Assembly: GCF_017562075.2 (NCBI RefSeq)
Contig: NC_054082.1
Location: forward strand, 32,395,148-32,459,147
From: Anopheles merus
Lineage: Eukaryota > Arthropoda > Insecta > Diptera > Culicidae
DNA: 64,000 nucleotides
Direction: 5' to 3'
Shown here: positions 1 to 13,969 of the stretch, one piece after another
Numbering within the stretch: the stretch's first letter is position 1
Layout: each line of letters starts with the position of its first letter
Notes under the pieces: model-generated
Database searches by the model: none
What the model saw: only the letters and a program-made list of their open reading frames with translations
What the model was told of the DNA's origin: nothing
Position numbers and translations under genes: made by a program

Positions 1-73
1 AGCGTGCAATAAGAAGCCAACGCCAACCAGTCTCCCCGTCCCCGTACCGAGGTCGTCGAAATTTCTGTTTTCA

Positions 74-123
74 CAAACGGATTTTGTGCCAGAATTCACC
101 GCAAACGGATTTTGTGCCAGAAT
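74..123. repeat. Two direct copies of a 22-bp unit
   Basis: A 22-bp unit beginning CAAACGGATTTTGTGCC occurs at 74-95 and again, identically, at 102-123, with a 6-bp spacer. Nothing else in the window carries it. It may be the edge of a longer repeat that starts left of the window. The function is unknown. Confidence 0.8.
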
Positions 124-1009
124 GGATGGCAGTAGAGATGCAAACGAAAAGAACGCGTAAGATGCTGTGGTAGGTTTGGCGCGCACTTTGCTTACCAGAA
201 CCGTGTGCGGTAAGTCGATGCGCGGAATATGGAGGAAGAGTGCAGAACGAGGCGGGGTATCGAGGCGAGAATGTACCGTAGTTGGTTTAATTGCGAATGA
301 ATTGTATCATTCGTTCACTTCGTTAGGAAGAGATGGTCAAGTTACACTTATGCAACGGACGAGTGGAACTACGGAACTTTACTTGCGCGATGGATCGGAT
401 CCCAGGCGGCGTTAAAACGCTGCGGGAGTATTAACCGATTAAGGTACAAACTTGCGCTTCTTCCGTAGAAGGGGTATTGCTGATCGGTCAACCGACTGAA
501 CAGCTGATAACCAAACGTGGTTACCAATTGAGCAGAGCCTTCGGCGGCATCTGCTAATGGGGAGAAACACTAAACACGAGTGAACTACGTGTATGAAACT
601 AGTGAACTGTCTCACTGTTTCGAATAAGCTTTATTTGTAATGCATTCTTAAACAGTGATGACACAATGTCTTTTTACACTTATTTTATGTTTACGACTAA
701 TATTGACATACTTGAATTATGTGGTTGCTGACCTTCCTGGTTTGAGGTTTGTTCATCAAAATATAAATTCAATGTCCGGTTGTTTGTTTGTCACTTGGTG
801 TTATTGTTGCGCAATCGTTTTGCAGCCGTTCTGAGTTGCGAGGCGCGTTTCATATTACCGTCGCGTTATGTTTTTATAAGTTGTCGGTTCGCGCTTCCTG
901 TCCTACGGTTTGTGTGTGCTAAGCAGTTATTGCATGGTAGGTTTTCTGTCTGTCACCTGATTCGATTGTTGGCTAATTTGGATATGTTTTTAGTTGGATG
1001 GTTTTGGTT

Positions 1010-1135
1010 AGCAACGATTATGTTGAGGTGGCTTTTTGAGTTGGTTCAACTCTTAATGTTATGTTGTTCGGTTTAGATTAGTAACGATTGTATAACTGCT
1101 AAGGTGGCTCTATAGGTTGGTTGAACTGTTAGCAG
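1010..1135 (+). repeat. Imperfect tandem repeat, about 50-bp unit
   Basis: Two diverged units lie at 1010-1060 and 1080-1135. Each runs AG(C/T)AACGATT, then GGTGGCT, then GTTGGTT(C/G)AACT. The second unit carries a small insertion after the first block. They look like an old local duplication inside G/T-rich DNA. No coding or regulatory role can be shown. Confidence 0.5.
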
Positions 1136-4100
1136 TAAATCTGCTACAATGCTTCGTTTCAATCAAAAAAAAAGAAGTACTTTGGGGATTAAAAAACAAA
1201 TTCAAGTTTGTTGTATAACCTTTAGGCCTCGCCAGAGCAAGCGCCATTCATCATTAAAGGTAACAAGGAATTTCAACCAATCTTTCAATCGCAACCCGTA
1301 GCGAGAAACCCATGGCCATAACAAAGAAACGAATGCCTGCTAAGGATTGAAAAAGAGCGGAATGCAAATAACATTTCACCTGAAGTACGTGGAAGGGTTC
1401 GCTTACAACAAAATGTCACTAAAAAGAGGCAAAAGCATTATCCGGGCAAACAGCAGCTCGGTCGAAAACAGGTATCGAAAAAAGTTATTTTTACCAAACG
1501 GGTCGAGAACGGCCAACAAAGTTACAAACCGAGTCGAAAAATATGATACAAAACCGACACACCAAAGGCTCTCGAGGTGGTTGGCTGGTCTGTCGGTGGG
1601 CTGGGATTTCAGCGGCCGTTATTTTTTGTTTCATTCAGCACACCAGAGGCGCGTTATAGCAATTTGACCAAGCGATATGCGTACCTACGGACGGAGGAAA
1701 GATTGGCCCCGTTTATCCGTCAGACCTGTTACGGTTAGATGGAATCATGCATATCACCCAGTTCAAAGGAATGCTGAAATATACCCCAAAGGCTCTACGA
1801 TTCTAGGGAGAGTAGAGGAGGGCCAGCTTCTTCGAATCTGGGGCCACTTTCGTACGCACGTATCACACTCAAGCGAAGGAGAAGCAACAATAAAAAAGGA
1901 AAAGAAAGGTCCCCAAAATGGCCGTCTCGAGTGTGTCAAGTTTTCAACCACCGAACGATTACCTTACCTTTTTTGTGATTCTTTGGTATCGACTGGGTGG
2001 AATGTTGTGTGTGTGAGCGTCCGAAAACTGGTGACGACTTAACAGATTGCAACCTTACGGCGTAACATACGGTCCAAACATATTCATGTCCCGTGTCCGT
2101 GCAACATTCACATTCACACGTCAAGTGGCACCCTCCGATCGACGCACCATTTACTTGGCAATCGAATCAGCATGGTCCAGATAGTTGAGTTTTGGTGGAA
2201 GTCACAGTGATTTGTCCCCATCTTGCTCTTTAGGAACGTTCGTTAAACGTTTTCACGTCGAGGCAAGTTTTTTTTTCGTCTGTATGTGTGTCTTTGTATG
2301 ATTTCTTTTGGCTGTGACAGTTATAAGCTTTCCTCCGCTAACTGGGACACGGTTTCAATATATTCGGTATTTACATTTTCACTTGTCCAGCCAGCGAACC
2401 ATAAATCAGAAAGCCCACAATATGTACTGCACATTTGCCAACATACCGTTTTGAGCGGTTTATTGCCTCTAATTGGGTTTTTTTTAAACAACTGGAAGTG
2501 GTGTGAGCCTTGGCAGCGTGCCGTGTAATAAAATATGAGCTAGCCTCTCAGGGCAATTTCTGCACAATTCAATATTGAAAAGGCCGTTCTTATTTATTGC
2601 GATATATCGTTCGGAGAGCAAAGAAAGAGCAATCTTCTCGACAAAATATACGAGTTACAAGTAAAAAAAGCTGAAGATTATTTGCGTTAATATCTTTAGC
2701 TAACTCGCTGAAATACTATGAATTTCTCTCACATAAAAGGTATTTTCAGAAGGTTTCGTTTTCTAGTATGGTTGTCAAGGTAAAACTGCAAGTGATGCAG
2801 AAACAACATTTTAAAGAAATACGAAATCCATTAACATAAATAGGCCACAAGATTCTTCTGCTTATTTTCCATTCTAATGACTTACCTATGAATTTTTGAC
2901 TCAATGGATTTGAACCACCATTCATTAAGCTAATGAGTGCTCACTATTAAAATGCTAAAATTCATGCTTCAAATATGATGGATGTTCCATTTTCGTAGTA
3001 AACTTCTCTTCATTGAAGGACATTAACATTTCCTAGACCTTCGCTTCTAGTGTTTCCGTAACTCAAGCACAATGAAGCACTACGCCTTAATCTCATTGTT
3101 CCGATTACGATAAACATCCATATGCCTTTCGTGTGAAAGCGTTCCAGATTGTTGATTGTTGTTTGTTGTGCAATCTTTTCTTAAGCGCACGGTACCCGCT
3201 ACATTTGAACGGGAAAAACAACACGCACAAAAAAAAACAATCTGGGAAAAGATTGACGATTTCCTCAGAACGGTACCACCATTATCTTTGCTTTCTCATC
3301 GTGGGAGCGCCGCTAAAGACTGCAACCGTCGTCTTCAAAAAGCTCTCTACCCACCTCCTCAACTTATCCCTCACACGCCTTGTTACTTAAGGGACAACAT
3401 AAAAAAAAACATCAACCACACATTAACCTCGGTCATCTATTTACCATTACACGCTGCCGTGTGCTTGCATTTACATTCGACATCGCGAACGTCGTTGTTG
3501 TGGCGCATTAGACCCTTTGAGACATCGTCGATGATTTGTTCGTGGGCAAATTAAAAACAGGAAAACGACCGGAAAACCCTACCGAAAGCTCTGCGTTTCA
3601 TTGCCCCAAGAAAGACCGTAAATTGTTTCAGGAGATGGACGTGGGAGAGGAACGAGAAAGCCAGATAAGTGCGCTGTAGTATTGGATTGTTTTGGGGTAG
3701 AGGACAGAGCTGCCAAACAAAAAATATGCAAAAACACACCCGCACAGGGATACCATTGCGCACAAGACGTTTAGGAAAACTCATTTTATATTTCCCCTTC
3801 GGAAAAGGATTGCTTTGATGTTTGATGTGGGGAACAGCATATCAAACGGGGATTTGGTTTTGATCCGTTAAATCGAAATCCCACAACCCATCATTGGAAA
3901 TGATGTGGGGACGAAGGGTCACTTGGGAAGCACAGAAAAGCTGCAACAAAGCTTTTTCAGCAAAACGTCATGTACGCTGACAGAGTATTGCGATAATTCG
4001 CAATGACAGCCGGTTGTTGACGATGAGCGGGCCAACGGAGTTTTTCGGCAGCCCAGGAATCGTCTCCGTGTGACTGTGTGAGAGACCTTCGAATGGGTTT

Positions 4101-7100
4101 GAGCAAAAGTAAATCATCATAAATTTTGAAAATGTGTATCTGGCGTTTGTTTGTTGACATTGCGATAGGATTTGAGCTCGTACGCAGGTACAGAAACTGG
4201 TACGCCTCTGTGGCTGCTGCTCAATTTGTCATAGCGATATAGTTCAAATGGAACGTCCTAACTGCTTGCAAAAACTCGCGTAAAAGCCTTCTTCAGTAAG
4301 ATCAGTTGAAGTATTCGGATGGCAAAAGATATTTTCAATTTCAATATCATAATGCTTTATTAACTCGAACGTTCCGAGAAAATATTGAGGCTCTCGAAAG
4401 TACTTATCGCGCACTAAAGCAGCAAACAACAACTCAAAACTTTTTATTCAGTGAAGTATGCGTTTTGTCCATTGAAAATATCCTTTTTTTTTTGTCTGCG
4501 ATATAAACAGTGCGTTTCATTATGGAGGCTAAACATGAGCCAAAGTTTAACAGCCTCTTCACGTGGGGCAATCAAACAAAAGACTGTTGGAAACAACGCG
4601 AATGTTCATTTGATTCAATGCCAACTTAAACCAAAACTTACTCGAAATAGCATTTGGAGCTCTTTTTCCTGCATTATCCTTTATGTTGAGAAGCTGTGCC
4701 AGATGCAGAGACGAAAAGAAAGCAAAAACACAACGTCTTCGCCTCACAGACCTCACTTGCCACGCTTCTTGAACCGAAGCGTCTCTGATACGTTGTAGAC
4801 GAAAATTCATTACTCAAAAAATGGCTCTAATATTCAAAAAACTTCGATCAACGGGGCGCAACACCCACACGGGTCATTCAATCCACGCACACTGTCCTCA
4901 CCGGTTCCGAGAAATGTTCAGGCGATTGCTTTTTTGTTGTTTGTCCTGTTTGTGTTTCTTTGCTTCTTTTATTATCTTTACTTGCTTGCTTACTGCTTGA
5001 TGTTTGCTTGTCAAAAAAAAAAAACCCAACGTTCAATGATCTGATCATGAGTTGGAGAACGGCTCAAATAGCATAAACGCGTTTCTGATCGTTTTACGCA
5101 CCACTGCTTCCATAGGGCAAGTCATTCTGTGAAAGGACGTTTCACTAGGTTGCTTTCCACAGTACGGCAGTGGCGACTGACCGATTATGCTTGTTTTCGT
5201 CTCAATTCACTTCGGCTGGGGAATGTTGCAATTTGGAAATATATAACTGCTTTATTGGAACCTTCCCGAATCACCTGAACCATTAAACGGATCAGCGGAT
5301 TGGTTTTGGATGATACTCGTTTTTATTTCCCGACCATTTTGAAATTTCCACCGATTGCGTTACAAATTTATCTCTGCGTTTGTTCCCTCTAGGATTTCAC
5401 TTTATTTTTTTTTCTTTTTAGCGCTACAAAATGCAACTCATCCAGGCAATAATGCAAAAGAAAACAATGGATTGGGGACTGGTTTACCATCACTATGCAA
5501 CCATCACTATATCCTTATCGTGCATCCTACTTAGTTGACCTAGTTTGCACTCCCTCTCACTTACTCTCGGTCCCTTTTTCTCTCATGCAGTGTAAGCACC
5601 AAGAAGCATCGGCTTCCGCATATCGAACGACACATCTTCTTCCGCCCGATTGACGACAGACTTATCGTGGTGTGTCCTCTGACCTCAACGCCGACACACC
5701 CAGCCCAATGGAAGAAAGAGACAGACAGAAGGAGAGAGAAAGAGAGCAAGAACGAGAGCGTGTGTGCAGGGTGTCTGATTTCTTGCACACGATGACGCTC
5801 ATCCTACTCGCGTAGGAATGTCTTCCTAGGCCAACCCCGCAGAGTGTAAGTCAATACCGGAGCGACCCGACTTGCCATTCCTTCATGCGTTTCCCCCGCG
5901 TTATAGGAAAGCGTAAAACTTCATCAACTCCGCACTGGGTCATGGACGCCGGGGCAAATCCAGCTAACAACATTGCCAGGTCTCGGGACAAAAAATGAAG
6001 AATACAAATAGCAGCCAGCGTCAGAAAATCGCATATGTTGTCATCTCGATGAGCCAAAACTTCACCTTTTCTCGTTGCTATGTAACTTGCGGGTCGTGGC
6101 CTTCCTGTTCAAGCTATGACTCCGACTAAAAAGCTTTTGACGAACGGTGAGTTTTTCTTCTATTTTTGTACGTTTCAACTTTCGGCCACGTTACATCAAA
6201 AGGTGAAACGCATTGCTCCGTACTAATCTGTTATTTGGAAAACTTTTCCCCGGAAGCGTATGGTGATGATGTTTTTAACTAGTTTAGTGACATAAACGAA
6301 AGATTAAAAGATTATCAAACATTGCATTTATTTAAAAACACGAAAATGCCACATCAATCTACGCAACGTGGACTCAAAAATCGATTGCTCTTGCAACCGC
6401 TCGCACTGCCTACATCAATTAAGCTCAGGTTAGTTGCTTCACACGTTTCGTTGAGCGTATCGGAAAACTCGTTATACGGGGTTGGTTTTATCGACAGCGA
6501 GGATTTTTTTCTATTCTTTTCCAGGTGATTTTGTATCGAATCCACAAAATTTCTCTCACCTTTCACCTAAAATGATTGATGGCCAATCGATGGGAAACGG
6601 TACATTGCGTTCTTTTTTGTTCCACTTTCCGGTACTCGCGTCGTTTGCCTCTCTGTATCCTTCTCTCTCTCTATCTCAAAATTCAATGTCGTTCTAGCTT
6701 GTTAAAGTGTACGCACACACACACTTACAGCCAAATGTTTGCAACATTCGACCCATTTCGAGGAAAATTGTGAAAAATATTTGCTTTTCCTAATTCTATC
6801 GAAACGGTTGGCTTCCGCACCATACCTACGTTACCCATTTTCTCCATTCACCGTAAGGCCTCGTTCCATCATGGGGAAACGGTTTATTATGGAAAGAAAA
6901 AATTGAATTGCCAAACTACTAGAAGGTTAATCGATAAAGAAACGGGGAAAGCCATCAAGGATCAATACACGGTTCTCGATTGCTAGAAACGTTCTGCCGA
7001 CTACTCTCGCAGTCATTAATAATGCACCAAATCCTTCTTCTGAAATCGGTTCCGGCTGCCTTCGGTGCACGCCAACCGATGCCGTTAGTGCTGAATTTTT

Positions 7101-9859
7101 AATATTAGCGCAGTGTTAAATATTTTGTTCAGAAAAAAAGTTCTCCCAACCAAACGGTACCAAAAACACCATAAATAACTCTTCTTCTCACAGGAGACGT
7201 TTCAACACTTTCTTTGCATTATTGAAAATATTTCAATGTTCCCAATCGTGCTGTGCTGAGCATTAAAATAAGTGCATAAGTTTTCCAGGCTGATCTTTTC
7301 CAGGGGAGTTTGTTTGCTGTACAACATTGCTGCATAAGGAGAACTAGGCAATACGGGGCCAGCGTGACGTCAATGCATCAGGCAGTCATTGAGCAGATAG
7401 TCCCACAAAGCACCAGCGCTTAAAGTTTCCCCAACCCGATCGTGGTCACGTTCTGGGATGGTGTTTGGACAATATGTGAAGTTTGCAGACAGGCTGGCAG
7501 ATAGGCAGAGGCGTTCCTGCTTCATCTTACCTTGCCGGTGTCACTTCATAGAGCAACAAGCTGCTGCTTTCCGATGGCAAAAGAAAAATTTGGTTTGTTT
7601 GGCTAGGTTCCCGTAGTGATGGTGCGCTGGGAAGGAAGCACACACATACAAATTCATACTTAAACATGTATGTTTGTCGCTAGACGTCGAAATTGAAAAG
7701 TGGTTAAGCAATATGTTGACGATCAGTAACCTTCCAAGCGGCTGCACTCTCCACACTGACGAGCTGCTTGAGGATGGTTTTGTGGGTGTGAAAATGTGTG
7801 TCCTTACATGACACGTGCTGAAACGTATATACATTCTTCTTCTCCTTCCAATATTGCAGGAGAAGGTGTCTTTGCACTTGTTTATCATGACACATGGAAA
7901 CAGATTCGTCGCACAAGCGTGCAGAACAAGACCTGCAGAAAGAGAAATGATGTTTATTTTTTAAGTAGTCATTGAAAAACACACACACACACAAACCACC
8001 ACTTCTCATCCTAGGTTCTGGTCGATGATCGATAAAGATACACTCATCATGACCACATTCCGTTCCATTCGTCTGCCACGTATTATCATCTTCCTCACAT
8101 GGTCTTTTCTCATTTCACCATCTTCTAGAACACGTCGAGTGATAACAACAAAAAATATGTTTAATCCAAAGACAACCAATTTCCTTCCCTAGAACAAATG
8201 AATGAGCCTGCCCAAAGAATAATCACCCATCCTCTCGTTGTGAAGTTTATCTTTAAATACTAACCCTCAATACTGCGAGTAGAAAATATGATTTCTGTTT
8301 TACAAAAGACTCCCCACACATACACACGTAAACGAGAATGTGTTAGGTAAAGTGTATGGATGTAAGATGAAATATTTCAAGGCAGCCATTATAACATTAT
8401 TATACGGCAGCTACTGTCAAAAGCATGTATGGGATAGCGTGTCGATAGCGATTTTATATGTTTGCACCTACCATGCAATGGGGAAGTTGGTTTTACTACC
8501 GCCATCACCATTACCTCAGGAACTGAATTCTATTTTGTGTGACAATAACGCCAAAAGCATTTTCATTATTGCCCGCACCACGCTGTCAGACCTGGTCTTG
8601 CTCGAACTTATCTGCCTGGGTCTTGCCTTCAAATCGAGGTCGCAATGTGCGCGTTCACGCTTGCTTAAGCATTTTTCGAGCAGCATGGGTGTGCCGGTAA
8701 CCGGTAATCGAAATTAATTTAATCTTATGCTCTTCCACAGCCCCTTCGTCTAAGCCTTGTTGGGCACATCAAACGGTAAGCAGCAAAAACAACACGCGCA
8801 TGCGATTATTTAAAGCAAACAACGGATCACAAACGGGGCCCAAAATTGCAAAAACAAAAAGTATTCTACTGTACTGCTAACCCGTTGCCTTGTATAGGAG
8901 CACTTGCATGGATAGATTTAGCGAGAGGTGCAAACGAAGAAAAAAACAACAAAAGAAGCCAATCGTTTTTGGACTAAAGAGAAGCTACGATCGCATCTAT
9001 TTTTTGGACCAATTTTCATGGTAGCAGGTGGCTCACATTGTCTACGAAATCTTTGAAGCAAAAACACTTTTTGTCAGTTTGAAAAGTGATTTCAATATAG
9101 TTTGATTTATTTAAACCATTTGTTATACTATCAGATAAAATAACAACGTCATGTTGCTTTTGAACTCAACCGTTTTTATGCTCCCTTATAGCCACCACAC
9201 AACCTAATCCTTTTGTTTGGCTGCATCGTTTAAAAAATTATACATTCGAAACCAATCCCATGATGCACCTTCATGTGGAAACATAATACACCTTAATGCT
9301 TCTATCCTTCGCCTCTGTCTCCCAATGGGGCTACCGGCATCAAAGCCAATGGAAACAACAGTAGTTCACAGCCTAGAAGATACTAATTACGGCACGATTT
9401 CGATTCCCAATTGGCCAATTTGAGGAAGGACCCAACACAGTGGAACCCAACCAACCACCGCCACTTTCGACAACATCCGGAAAAACCACACAAAAATAAG
9501 GTTAATTCAACGACCCTCCCTATCGCGCCTGTGTAGGGTTACGGTTTGCTTTGATACTATTTACAGTGGAAAATGGAAACAAAACTAAAACATATAAAAG
9601 CTTGCACTTTCTACTGTAGATGCCCGAAACGATAGGCGTACACACAAAAACGCCATATTTGCCCAGAAAAATGCTTCATCGTTTCATTTACGGCACCAAA
9701 CATAGCCCCGATGGCGCTTCTAAACCGATTCCGTGTCTCGGTCTGTTGTACGTAATTGGCCAAAAAAAATGGAGGTATAATTTTAACATTCCCCTGTTTA
9801 TCTGGCCTTTTCAAACCTTGGCGGGATGGGATGGATGCAAAGTTTGGGAATGGCTATGG

Positions 9860-9874
9860 TTTTTTTTTTTTTTT
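9860..9874 (+). repeat. Poly(T) run, 15 nt
   Basis: An uninterrupted run of 15 T lies in otherwise mixed sequence. No retrotransposon body is recognisable next to it on either side, so it is recorded as a simple homopolymer. Confidence 0.9.
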
Positions 9875-11525
9875 CATTTCCTGCCTACCAATGCATGCCT
9901 CTCTGGGTTGAAATGGTGGAAACTAAATGCGAAACAACAGCAATAAAAACGCGTCATCTGTTAACAACATTATCAGGGAAACACATTTGCCTGCGTGCAT
10001 CTCACTGCAATAATCTCGGACCTTCGTCGGGTCGGGGTCCTCAGGGACGTTAGGGATTTTTGTCCAAAATTCTACATTCAACAAAGAGAAGGCAAACAAA
10101 TAGCAAAAAAAATCAACAAAGAAGGCGTGCCCATAACGGAACTAAAAGGATTCAGCTTCAGTCAACAATAGCCAACGTAATGTGGGTAGAACGAGGAGGA
10201 TCTGTTTTTAAAATGGATGTTTGTAATAAATTTAAATGAAATAAAAAACAAAAGGATTTAATCCCGTACAGGAGCGACTACCGTGCTACCATGATTTCAA
10301 AGCGATTTTATTTCCCTGTGGATTAGTTATGGTCTGTTGACTTATGCAGCTTCTTTATTCACAATGCGATGTCGTAGTAAGGAGGTTTGAAGGTAATTAA
10401 TAGACGACACAGACAGCATCTCGGTGAGCCAGAATACATTCATATATAATATAATTCTTTGACAAATTAAAAACAGAATATTGTCCAGCAAGAAAAGTCG
10501 TTACGATCAACAAATGCTACTTTCATACCATGTCCGCCTCATATTGCTCATCTCTTAAGGAAGGAGGGCTTTATTTACACAGCTGTCTCCGTCTGTCTTT
10601 TCGACAATTAGGACCATCTCAGCTCATTAAGGCGCAGGATGTATGAGTTGCAAAAATGTTTTCGGACGATGATGACTATGGAGGTTTATTACAAAGAAAC
10701 ATCTTCTGTGTACCAATAGTAGTGTTATTTATCAAAAATATTAAACATTTAAACAATACCTAATGATGAATTGAGAGTTCTGAGACAAATATTCCAACAA
10801 AGCTTTTGTAGTAAGTTGAAGCGTTGGTCACATGATCGTAATTCGAAACAGTGACCTTTTTAAATAGATACAACGTGTGCAAAATCGAGAAATCATACAA
10901 AATAAGCTTAATATAGTAAATATGCTCCAAATATATCCATACAAATAGATACTTATCATGCCCGTTCAAAGTGAACTTCATTAATTCGATATAAACCGTG
11001 AAATTTATGAATTTTATTGAATGATATCATATTTTCACCAAATATTACTAAAAAATGTATTTATTTATTTTCATTTCAATCAATTATCGTTGGATGCGTT
11101 CAATTTCATATTTCAAATTGTTTCGTTGTATAAAAAACACTTTATGTTTTTAAATTGAAACTATTTCTATTTCACAAAAAAGCGAGATCAAACTAGCTCT
11201 CCCCGTTTACCCAAACACTCCAAATGGAAATTTCGTAACATAAAATCGCGTACTATCAAAATCTCAAAAATTAAAGTACAGTACCAATCCAAATATGCAC
11301 ATATACCATTTAACAGTAATAGATTGCCCTTTTCTGCCAATTGCTCCCTCTTACTACAATACATCGACACGCACACACACTGGCGTGTGATTGATTGAAG
11401 GTGGTTATTTATTTGTTTATCTGAAGCAAACGCCGCCAGAACCATTCAGCCTTCTTATAGCGGCGCCGCTCAAAACAGACCCAATTTCCGGAGTATTGTC
11501 TACATGCCAGCTGGCAGCCTCCACA

Positions 11526-11536
11526 CCCCCCCCCCC
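11526..11536 (+). repeat. Poly(C) run, 11 nt
   Basis: An uninterrupted run of 11 C sits in a local pyrimidine-rich stretch. It is a simple sequence tract. Confidence 0.9.
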
Positions 11537-13952
11537 TCTTCCTTACGAGCCATCACGACAAACCGTGTCACATGCAATGGACGAAGCGAATAAATCACAC
11601 CGATTAGAAAACTAGCGGCCAGAAACCAGTGCACTGAAACAACCGGCGTCGGCAACAATGGAGATTTATGGATGCTGAGCAAATAATAACTCACTCCGGT
11701 TGTGAAAGTAAAGTAAAGCACTGCCAGACACACCCGCACTTCTAGGGCAAGCTGATTAAATAATTTGCTTGCTGTTATCCGTACATATCAATCGGCAGGA
11801 GAACGTGAGTCGAAGTGAGGAAGCAATCGCGATGGTAAATTGGTAAAAACAGCGCAAAACAAGCCATCCGGCCGAAACATCTGCCGCTAGACGGTTCAAG
11901 GAAATAAACCCAGCAAATGGTACTCGGAATTGAGTGAGAGTGAAGCGAACCATCTTTAGCTTCGATTGCCATGTATGTCGGGTGTATTGATTTCCTATCT
12001 CGTAGACAAACAGCAGAAGCTAACAAGCTCAGCAGCCAAGATAACGGCCTGATGATGCAGCGCATTTTCACCCGAACTCGATCGTGTGTAGGTTACCGGC
12101 GTCTGGATGCTATTCCTAAACCATCAGCGCTGCCTCGTCAAAACACTCGCACTAACATGAACAATGCCATTGAAGGCCGAACATGAGCCTTGAAAACAGC
12201 TCAAACGAAGCAGAAGTGCCGGTTCGTCAGGGCGAATTAAGAATTATTATTTCATTATATCATTCCCAAGGCTTCACGCGATCGGCTGAGCCAAAATCCA
12301 GCTAAGCCATACACCCAGGCTCTTTTTCTCCCCTTCTTCTCTCCCGGTACACTTTCTGAGCGGAAATTGCCCGGCCAAAAAAGATCTTGATTCCGAAGCA
12401 ACTCGAGAAAGGCAACAGACCGAGAATAAAGATTTCCGCTTCGTCCGGTAGAGGGGAGGCGAGTTTAAGCTCAGAATCCTCCCCACCCGTGGGACGGAGA
12501 AGAAGTTTGTCCAGTTGTCGATGCCAAGATAATTCAACCGTCGGCCCCTTTCTCCATTCTCCAAAGCGAAAAGACAAACATCCGGCTAATGGTAAGATGA
12601 TGCAAAGCCTGCAGAGCAGAGAGTGAGGGAGATACCGAGAGAGTCAGCAACAGAAGCGGGGACACGCGTGGTAAGGGGAAAGAAAATATACACAGGAATG
12701 GAAAAGGGAACCTAATTATTCGACAAGTTTTCTCAGCTTCCGGCCGAGCAAAGGGAAACATGCTGTCCAGAATTACTTAGAGTGTGTAGCAAAGTGTGTA
12801 AGTTTCTACTTGCCGATATTAATTGTACCCAGGGAGAGAGAAAATGATAGAGTGATAGTGAGAGAGAGAGAGTTGGGTGTACCGGAAACTGGTCGTTATC
12901 AGCAGCTTCGCGTGGGTAATATATTTTAAGGTCCTTCGTCGTCTCCCGCACCAGAACAGAGAAGATGAGGAAAAATAAAAAAACCAACATGGCATGATCA
13001 ATGAAGTCAAAGGATAAACGTTAAAAATACGCACCAATATAAACAAACTCATGCGCATATCCTGCAGACGGTCTCGGTGATGCGTGGCAAGCGGCGTAAA
13101 TTAATTCAAACTTTGCTTACTCACGCCTCCGACCCACGCACGCAGTTCGGCGTTCGTTTCCGCCATTTTTATCACGTGCCACCACACAACACAGGGAGGG
13201 AGCAAAAAATATGGCCACCACCGAGGGTCAACTGGTGTGTGTGAGGAGTAAACTTACCAAATTGTGAGCAGAATAATTGGAAGTTTCGGCACTGCCGGAT
13301 GAACGCCAATTCCATGCAGAAAACGTTCGCCGAATTGAAGATTTTTGACCATCCGACGGCAGGGGTTTGGATTTTCCAGTCTTCTTCGTTATCTTCTTCG
13401 TTCTATTTATTTATTCCAGATTCTATTCAAAGGGCCATTTCACGACAGAACAGTGCTTGTCTATTGACAAGTCAGGCATGTCTTTTGGTCGGGTAGGAGA
13501 ACTCTCTTTGGATTGCATCTCAGCGAGCAACAAAAAATGGCGATACGATCCTGCAAAATGGTACATCCTGACGCCGGAAGGCATTAGGGCAGCAAAAGCT
13601 CACCGAAAAGAAGAGAAAAAGCACGCACACGAACATTCACACACACAAGCAAATACTAACGCAGCACATACCCAAGGTCGGCCAGTGGTACAGCGTTTTA
13701 TTATTACCATTTTGTTTCTTGCACTGTTTCTCTTTCAGCAACATTAGGCATTACGCGCAAGCTTCCATAGTCCGTTGGTGGATGATATGAATACGGGGCA
13801 GGCTGTAACAATTCCCCGGTCTGGGTGGATGTAAAAAGAGCAAGCCTCCAAAGTGATCGAACGAGTCCAGGCTCGTGTTAAACGAACGGAATTGGGAAAC
13901 TGTCGCCAACATTTTGCTGGGCGGTGAGGTTTTTTTGGGAGTTGGGCCTTTC

Positions 13953-13969
13953 TTTTTTTTTTTTTTTTT
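13953..13969 (+). repeat. Poly(T) run, 17 nt
   Basis: A run of 17 T is preceded by CTTTC and followed by GGG, with a shorter T7 run about 20 bp to the left. No element body is recognised beside it. Confidence 0.9.

Larger units (their letters stand above)
1..9859. other. Gene-poor sequence, left part
   Basis: No exon could be supported here. The open frames are short (up to about 130 codons), unrelated to any family I recognise, and lack convincing splice context. The first 600 bp are more GC-rich than what follows and resemble degenerate repeat sequence. From about 780 to 1140 the DNA is G/T-rich with imperfect internal repeats. The rest is unremarkable, with AT-rich stretches and short CA runs (for example near 6714 and 7980). 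Confidence 0.5.

Noticed and set aside
7365..7372. Perfect TGACGTCA (CRE/CREB-type) site
   Set aside because: An 8-base motif is expected about once in a window of this size, and no gene start is nearby.
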